The translations under genes were made by a program, and so were the position numbers. From Paenibacillus ihuae (GTDB lineage Bacteria > Bacillota > Bacilli > Paenibacillales > Paenibacillaceae): a stretch of DNA of 48,886 bases. Below the pieces are notes generated by a model. It was not told the origin of the DNA, made no database searches, and saw only the letters and a list, made by a program, of their open reading frames with translations. This document shows positions 43,927 through 48,886 of the stretch, piece by piece. The stretch's first letter is position 1. Each line of letters begins with the position of its first letter. The stretch spans positions 41,411 to 90,296 of the forward strand of contig NZ_LN831200.1 in NCBI RefSeq assembly GCF_001368795.1, read 5' to 3'.

Positions 43927-45906
43927 TTACTTGAAGTTCATTGTACGATAGATGATTACAGCTGCTTCTGCACGGGTAGCAGTAGCGTTCGGGTTGAACT
44001 TGCCTGCATTACCAATAACCAGGTTATTGCTGGCTGCAAGGGCTACGCCGTCTTTCAGGGAAGCACTGATCTTCGCTGCATCCGAGAATTTGCTAAGTGC
44101 TGTTGCATCAGCAGTTGCAGAAGGTTTGAGTGCTTTCACAGCACGGGAGATCATTGTAGCCATCTCAGCACGTGTGATTGTTGCATTCGGATCAAAGGTG
44201 GAAGAATTACGTCCAGTGATGATGCCCTTCTCAGCTGCAACAGCAACGTATGGAGCATACCAAGCAGTAGAGCTTACATCGCTGAAGCTTTCTGTTGCCG
44301 TGCTGTTCTCAAGGTTCAATGCACGGATCAGCATCTTCGCGAACTCAGCACGGGTAACATTGCTCTTAGGAGCGAACTTGCCGGAGCCGATACCTTCAAT
44401 TGCGCCTTTAGCGGCTACAACTTGAATCTGTCTTCCAGCCCAAGCCTGTACGCTGGCAGTATCGCTGAAGCTTACTTTGTTCTCTACTACTGCGTAGGAA
44501 GAGAAGGTGTCGCGCGGTTCAACGATGAAATCACCGTCAACAACGCCGCCTTGGAATTGCAGTGCGCCGTAAACAACCTTCGCTACGGACAGAAGCTCTT
44601 TATCAAGCGATGCTGCACCAACCAGAGGAAGTTTGATTGTCAGTGGTTGTTTGAAGGTTGTTGTGGCTACTCCACCAACTGTCAGGTCGAAGGAATAGAC
44701 TTTGGAAGCCAACTTCAAGCTAGTGATCGAAGTTACTGTGGTGTCAGCTTCTGTAGTAACCGTCAAAGTTACTGCATCGCTGAATTGGGTTACAGGAATT
44801 GTAACAGTCAGCCCGTTGAAGGTAACCGCGATATTCGCAATACCTTTAGCTTTAGCAGCTTCAATGATCGCTTTGGACAGTGGAACTTCTACAGTCGTTG
44901 CGTTCACTGTACCCAAGTTCAATGTTAGTGTAAGACCAGTTTTACCTGGGTTAGCTGCCAACAGTGCATCAAAGGCTTTGAGTACATCAGCATCTACCAG
45001 CTTCAATGTTGCTTTACCGTTAATAACACTTACCAAAGTAGATACATCATAAACGCCAGGAGTTGCACCTGGAGTAGTAACTGTTGTACCGCCTCCAGTA
45101 CCGCCTCCAGTACCACCACCAGAAACAAGCGGATAAGTACGGATGTAGGCGAGAGCAAGTGCCTGTGCAGCAGGCTTAGCGGATTTGATCTGTGTATTCA
45201 CATTATCAAATGTCTTCACCAGATCATCAGCTGTGATACCCAGGTTGTATACTGCATCACTTACAGTCAGTGCACCAACGCCAGTCTTGTGCTCAAGCAC
45301 TTTGTAAACAGCATCCTTAACCAAGGTCTTCTGGGACTCTGGATTACCGATGAGGTTGATCATATCTGCAGTGGACTTGCTTCCCAGCAGATTGCGAAGT
45401 TCTGCCTCTACGCCGTTAGTAGCGAAGAAGAAGTCAAGAATATCGTCGAAGCTGAGGCTGTCCACTTTCGCTTTGGCTGCAATGTTGTTAAACAGCTTAA
45501 CATTGTCAACATCATAACGGATGCCTTTAAGAACATCGAAATCACTTGCATATACATCATAAACTACGCTGGATACGCTCTTGAAGAGTTTCAGGGAAGT
45601 CGCTGTATCTGCATCGCTGAGTTTAAGTTTGCCGAGTACTGGTGCAAAAATTTCCTCGAACTTCGCTTTATCAATTCCAGCAACTTCTTTGGAATAGTTC
45701 TGCAAATAAGTTACTTCTGTTGCAGTAAGGTTATTGTAGATCGCCTTAATCTTGGTCTTTACTGAGTCGTGATCGACTGATGCTGCAGATGCTACGCCAG
45801 TCAGATGTTTAGCCAATCCTTCGCTGCTGAACGGAAACCCTGCTACGGATGCTGCTGCCATGCTTACTGCTAATGTTGATACTGCCAGTTTCTTCTTCAA
45901 AGACAC
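43927..45906 (-). CDS. SLH-domain cell-surface protein
   Basis: A 659-aa secreted protein. The signal peptide SLKKKLAVSTLAVSMAAASV is followed by a helical domain of about 220 residues, a short Gly/Thr linker (GGGTGGGTGGG, from 12-bp DNA repeats near 45085-45120) and a beta-rich region. Three SLH domains end the chain (VQAWAGRQIQVVAAKGAIEG, FSDVSSTAWYAPYVAVAAEK, FSDAAKISASLKDGVALAAS). The GTG start has GAGGTGG 7 nt upstream. It lies between the phosphatase and the chain-length gene on the same strand, so it may be co-regulated with polysaccharide synthesis and display or anchor material at the surface. The N-terminal domain family is not recognised. Confidence 0.88.
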   Translation of the reverse strand: MSLKKKLAVSTLAVSMAAASVAGFPFSSEGLAKHLTGVASAASVDHDSVKTKIKAIYNNLTATEVTYLQNYSKEVAGIDKAKFEEIFAPVLGKLKLSDADTATSLKLFKSVSSVVYDVYASDFDVLKGIRYDVDNVKLFNNIAAKAKVDSLSFDDILDFFFATNGVEAELRNLLGSKSTADMINLIGNPESQKTLVKDAVYKVLEHKTGVGALTVSDAVYNLGITADDLVKTFDNVNTQIKSAKPAAQALALAYIRTYPLVSGGGTGGGTGGGTTVTTPGATPGVYDVSTLVSVINGKATLKLVDADVLKAFDALLAANPGKTGLTLTLNLGTVNATTVEVPLSKAIIEAAKAKGIANIAVTFNGLTVTIPVTQFSDAVTLTVTTEADTTVTSITSLKLASKVYSFDLTVGGVATTTFKQPLTIKLPLVGAASLDKELLSVAKVVYGALQFQGGVVDGDFIVEPRDTFSSYAVVENKVSFSDTASVQAWAGRQIQVVAAKGAIEGIGSGKFAPKSNVTRAEFAKMLIRALNLENSTATESFSDVSSTAWYAPYVAVAAEKGIITGRNSSTFDPNATITRAEMATMISRAVKALKPSATADATALSKFSDAAKISASLKDGVALAASNNLVIGNAGKFNPNATATRAEAAVIIYRTMNFK

Positions 45907-46045
45907 TTTTCATCCACCTCTTTGTATGTAGTTATGTTTCTTATACTGCTGCGCTATCAGAAAAGTTCCGCCCTAACTCAAACTAATCTGATAAAATATA
46001 ACAATAACCCAGTAATACCCATTCTACCATCAATTGAGAGATTGG

Positions 46046-46828
46046 TCATCCTTTACGAGAAAAAAAACCGAACATTCTATGAAGTTTCTTGCCGGAACTC
46101 GTATAAATGACCCGGATTATCTCCTCATTAGCGATGATTCTCTGCGAATTTTGGCGGAATTTGTCGGAAACCACAGTCCCCAGCTCTTTCTCCACAACCT
46201 TGAAAGCTTCACTTAGTCCAAACGGACGATGACTACAGTCATGTGCATCCGATGCAATAATATGGACAGCGTTTCTGCGGCACAGATCAAGCGACAGCTT
46301 CTGCAGTTTGCTGCCGAAGGTTCCGGCCAGACTCTGGGCGGTTACTTGACCCACTGCTCCCAGCTCTATTAATCTTTCTAATATGGCGGGACTAGCGGCA
46401 ACCTCAGCATTGCGCTCCGGGTGGGCGATGACCGGAACGAAGCCTTGAATAACCAGTTCGTGGCAGGTCTCGTCCATTATGCGCGGCACACGTGAAGAAG
46501 GCATTTCCAGCAGGATGTATTTCGAATCCGCGAGAGTCAGCAATTGACTCTGCTCCAAATCATTCAGCAGATCCCCGTAAAGGCGGATCTCCTGGCCGGG
46601 AAGCACAAGCAAAGGAAGTCCAGCCTGCTGAATTCTCTCATTGAGCAGCTGTACTGCTTGTCCAATAGTTGGAGCGGGGTTCATATATACTCCATTAGCA
46701 TGATGTGGTGTGGCTACAACAGTGGAAATGCCATCTTGTACGGCATCCTGTGCCATGGAGAGGGCCGCTTCCCAGTCGGTGGCTCCGTCATCCATAAAAG
46801 GCAAAATGTGGCTGTGAATATCTATCAT
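46046..46828 (-). CDS. PHP-family manganese-dependent tyrosine phosphatase (CpsB/YwqE type)
   Basis: A 260-aa phosphatase of the PHP fold with metal-binding motifs IDIHSHILPFMDDGA, ATPHHANG, GQEIRL, AHPERN and ASDAHDCSHRP in the expected order. It dephosphorylates the Tyr-rich tail of the BY-kinase and so controls polymer length and amount. The ATG lacks a close ribosome site (AAAGGA is about 15 nt away). A likely promoter lies 30-56 nt upstream, so this is the first gene of the surface-polymer region. Confidence 0.93.
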   Translation of the reverse strand: MIDIHSHILPFMDDGATDWEAALSMAQDAVQDGISTVVATPHHANGVYMNPAPTIGQAVQLLNERIQQAGLPLLVLPGQEIRLYGDLLNDLEQSQLLTLADSKYILLEMPSSRVPRIMDETCHELVIQGFVPVIAHPERNAEVAASPAILERLIELGAVGQVTAQSLAGTFGSKLQKLSLDLCRRNAVHIIASDAHDCSHRPFGLSEAFKVVEKELGTVVSDKFRQNSQRIIANEEIIRVIYTSSGKKLHRMFGFFSRKG

Positions 46829-46857
46829 ATACTTTTTATCGGTCCTTTTCCACTAAA

Positions 46858-46884
46858 ATTATATAGCATCTCAAAAAAATACAA
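46858..46884 (-). promoter_or_regulatory. Putative promoter of the phosphatase gene
   Basis: On the minus strand TTGTAT (46879-46884), a 15-bp spacer and a perfect TATAAT (46858-46863). The spacer is two bases short of ideal. It would drive the phosphatase and possibly the SLH gene downstream. Confidence 0.5.
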
Positions 46885-46929
46885 CCATTTCACTAGGAAA
46901 TGATTGCCAAGTATATAGTTATTGTATCC

Positions 46930-47517
46930 TTAAGCCTCCAAAAATAGCAATCTATGAGCTATGAATGCAAGCTCCTCATCAATATCACCGGGATTCTCGG
47001 CAGACTGGAGGGTGTTGCGCTGATCCAGCAAACGATCAACTCTCCGGCGCAGTTCTTCTATCTCTCGTTCTATAGCATCTGACTTATACAGATTCATCAT
47101 TTCTGAAAGAGAGTGCTTATGCTGATAGATCAGCTTGCTGCCAGAGGACGTCAATTCTGAGATCCGGCGGACAGAGCCTCTCTCATAATAATAGATCATG
47201 GTAAACCCATGATAGATTCTATTCACAGTCCCCGTTCCTTTATAGGTGACGAATAGTTTGCGGACGGCATTGTTCAGATGGGGATTAACCACCCGGCAGG
47301 ATAGTGTGCACCAATGGATGTCGCCTTTACGTTCGACAGACAGGCGCACCTCTTCACCCCCGGCTTCCTCAAGAACAATCATCTGCTCCCCGCCTCCTAG
47401 AACCTTCACCCGGTGGCTGATATAGCAGGTATCGGCTGTGAGCAGAAACTGGTTCATCTGAAATTCCGTCATTTGCATAGTCGCATTTACATATTCTGTA
47501 GCCAATCGCTGAGCCAT
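46930..47517 (-). CDS. Conserved hypothetical protein with C-terminal coiled coil
   Basis: A 195-aa soluble protein, start MAQRLATEYVNATMQMTEFQ. It has a beta-rich middle (CYISHRVKVLGGGEQMIVLE) and a charged helical C-terminus (AIEREIEELRRRVDRLLDQR) likely to form a coiled coil. The second ATG of the pair is used, 6 nt after GAGGG. It follows engB on the same strand. I recognise no function. Confidence 0.7.
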   Translation of the reverse strand: MAQRLATEYVNATMQMTEFQMNQFLLTADTCYISHRVKVLGGGEQMIVLEEAGGEEVRLSVERKGDIHWCTLSCRVVNPHLNNAVRKLFVTYKGTGTVNRIYHGFTMIYYYERGSVRRISELTSSGSKLIYQHKHSLSEMMNLYKSDAIEREIEELRRRVDRLLDQRNTLQSAENPGDIDEELAFIAHRLLFLEA

Positions 47518-47692
47518 AACCATCCCTCTATTCTTTGTAAAGCCTTTACAATGATTATACATCGATGAGTGTGGGTTTTCTCATGAGCGGAAACAGACTG
47601 TCAGCTGATAATTCTACCTATACCTTGAGAATAGGAGGATAGTCAAAGGATTGCGCTCTATTGCTAACTTATACACAGGATAAGGCCTTGTT

Positions 47693-48385
47693 TCAGGATT
47701 CCTGCTCTTCTTCAGGCACAATTTCATTTCCTGCTATCTGCTCAGCTTGTTCATTCAGTTCATCCGGATCAGACATTTCATCCAAATCCTCTTCTGCTGA
47801 CTGCAGACTATAATTCTCAATTAACGCCCACAGCTCATCCTTGCCAAGACCGATTTCCGACGAGAATGGGATGAAGTTATCTCCCGGTAGCACACCAAGT
47901 TCCTGTTTCATCACTTTGATATGTTTGGGCCAGCGCGTCTTAGGAATTTTATCGGCCTTAGTTGCCACCACGCAGAGCGGCAGGTCATAGTGCTTAAGCC
48001 AGTCAAACATCATCTTGTCATTGCCTGTCGGCGGATGACGCAGATCTACAGCAAGCAGGATCAGCTTCAGCGTGTCACGCTCCGCCATGTACCTTTGACC
48101 ATTTTGCCCCCATGAGGCCCGCTGGGTTTTGGATACTTTGGCATAACCATATCCGGGAAAATCGACAAAATACATATCTTCATTCACACGGTAATAGTTC
48201 ATATGCTGGGTTTTGCCCGGGGTGGAGCTGGTACGGGCCAGGTTCTTGCGGTTAATCATACGGTTAATTAAAGAGGACTTCCCGACGTTGGAGCGCCCTG
48301 CCAGAGCAATCTCTGGCAAGGCGTCCGTTGGGTATTGATCAGGGCCTACGGCACTGATGATAAATTCGGCATTGTTAACTTTCAT
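47693..48385 (-). CDS. engB: Ribosome biogenesis GTPase YsxC/EngB
   Basis: A 230-aa TRAFAC GTPase needed for maturation of the 50S ribosomal subunit. G1 is GRSNVGKSS, the G2-region threonines are in TSSTPGKT, G3 is DFPGYG and G4 is TKADK. The acidic tail after residue 195 ([18 protein letters not shown]) is an extension beyond the usual length. It starts 12 nt after the lon stop, the standard lon-engB pair. In Bacillus hemA comes next; here it is about 42 kb away. Confidence 0.96.
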   Translation of the reverse strand: MKVNNAEFIISAVGPDQYPTDALPEIALAGRSNVGKSSLINRMINRKNLARTSSTPGKTQHMNYYRVNEDMYFVDFPGYGYAKVSKTQRASWGQNGQRYMAERDTLKLILLAVDLRHPPTGNDKMMFDWLKHYDLPLCVVATKADKIPKTRWPKHIKVMKQELGVLPGDNFIPFSSEIGLGKDELWALIENYSLQSAEEDLDEMSDPDELNEQAEQIAGNEIVPEEEQES

Positions 48386-48397
48386 AGGTCTTCCTTT

Positions 48398-48886
48398 CTA
48401 ATGCACACTACTCGGCGCTTCACTGCTTATTTCTGTATGATGATGATCTACCAGCGCATGCTGCAGTACTTGATCCATATGGGATACAGGTACGAACTCC
48501 ACATCATTACGCACACTCTCCGGAATATCCTTGAGGTCGCGTTCATTGTCCTTCGGAAGAAGGATTTTTTTGTAGCCGGCCCGGTGTGCTGCCAGCGATT
48601 TCTCCTTAAGTCCACCAATGGGCAGGACACGTCCGCGGAGTGTAATCTCGCCCGTCATCGCTACATCCTTCGAGACATACCGTTTCGTGAGTGCAGAGAT
48701 CAGCGCGGTAGCAATGGTAATCCCGGCGGACGGGCCATCCTTCGGTATCGCACCCTCAGGGATGTGAATGTGAATATCGTTCTTCTCATGAAAATCTGGT
48801 GCCAGACCCAGCTCTTCCGCTTTGGAACGGGTGTAGCTGAAGGCGGCCTGTGCCGATTCCTTCATTACATCACCCAGCTGTCCGGT
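48398..48886 (-). CDS. lon: ATP-dependent protease Lon, C-terminal part (5' end beyond window)
   Basis: The visible 162 codons cover the proteolytic domain of Lon. It has the catalytic Ser in [15 protein letters not shown] and the catalytic Lys in [15 protein letters not shown], with [14 protein letters not shown] between. The tail ends [15 protein letters not shown]. The frame is open to the window edge ([16 protein letters not shown]), so the ATPase and N-terminal domains lie outside. Confidence 0.96.
   Translation of the reverse strand, partial: TGQLGDVMKESAQAAFSYTRSKAEELGLAPDFHEKNDIHIHIPEGAIPKDGPSAGITIATALISALTKRYVSKDVAMTGEITLRGRVLPIGGLKEKSLAAHRAGYKKILLPKDNERDLKDIPESVRNDVEFVPVSHMDQVLQHALVDHHHTEISSEAPSSVH

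Noticed and set aside
1-48886. tRNA or rRNA genes
   Set aside because: No cloverleaf-like tRNA sequence with the T-loop GGTTCGAATCC-type pattern and no rRNA sequence was recognised on either strand.

Overview
The window looks like the chromosome of a Paenibacillus-type Gram-positive bacterium. The signs are strong GGAGG ribosome binding sites, several S-layer homology (SLH) proteins, a CobA-HemD fusion, a CcsA-like HemX inside the haem operon, and the co-oriented marker genes lon, engB (ysxC), hemA, hemX and hemC. In Bacillus these markers are adjacent. Here about 42 kb lies between engB and hemA, and most of the accessory content of the window is in that gap.

Layout from left to right. (1) 1-5.4 kb, minus strand: tetrapyrrole operon hemA-hemX-sirC-hemC-cobA/hemD; the last gene runs off the window. 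(2) 5.6-7.15 kb: an IS4-family element with a frameshifted transposase, 14-bp inverted repeats and a 7-bp target duplication. (3) 7.2-13.3 kb, minus strand: a decaying peptide-modification and export operon with two radical SAM/SPASM proteins (one broken at an A8 tract), a 53-aa two-helix membrane protein, a broken ABC exporter, and an intact ABC ATPase/permease pair. No precursor peptide could be found. (4) 13.3-14.2 kb: a shrunken ISL3-family element with a perfect 8-bp target duplication, inserted just upstream of that operon. (5) 14.2-17.4 kb, plus strand: a purine salvage operon (PRT, IMP dehydrogenase, Hpt) behind a variant purine riboswitch. (6) 17.4-18.3 kb: a small membrane protein and a lipoprotein, divergent. 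(7) 18.4-23.7 kb: a 1764-aa SLH-anchored surface protein. (8) 23.7-25.5 kb: decayed DNA including an SLH pseudogene. (9) 25.5-43.8 kb, minus strand: an exopolysaccharide/capsule operon. (10) 43.9-46.8 kb: an SLH protein and a CpsB-type tyrosine phosphatase. (11) 46.9-48.9 kb: a conserved hypothetical gene, engB and the 3' end of lon.

The polysaccharide operon begins with a chain-length regulator and a BY-kinase, controlled by the PHP phosphatase upstream. It carries homologues of the Staphylococcus type 5/8 capsule genes capD, capM, capN, capL, capE, capF and capG. These predict synthesis of UDP-D-FucNAc (CapD, CapN), priming on undecaprenyl phosphate (CapM), synthesis of UDP-L-FucNAc (CapE, CapF, CapG) and its transfer as second sugar (CapL). 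A visibly AT-rich, probably exchanged block then adds three glycosyltransferases, a Wzy-like polymerase, a MurJ-family flippase and an O-acetyltransferase. Two secreted or anchored proteins of unknown role sit inside the operon.

Two genes (a radical SAM enzyme and a glycosyltransferase) are each one base out of frame at a poly-A tract. This may reflect slippage or phase variation, but one-base homopolymer undercalls are also a typical sequencing error.
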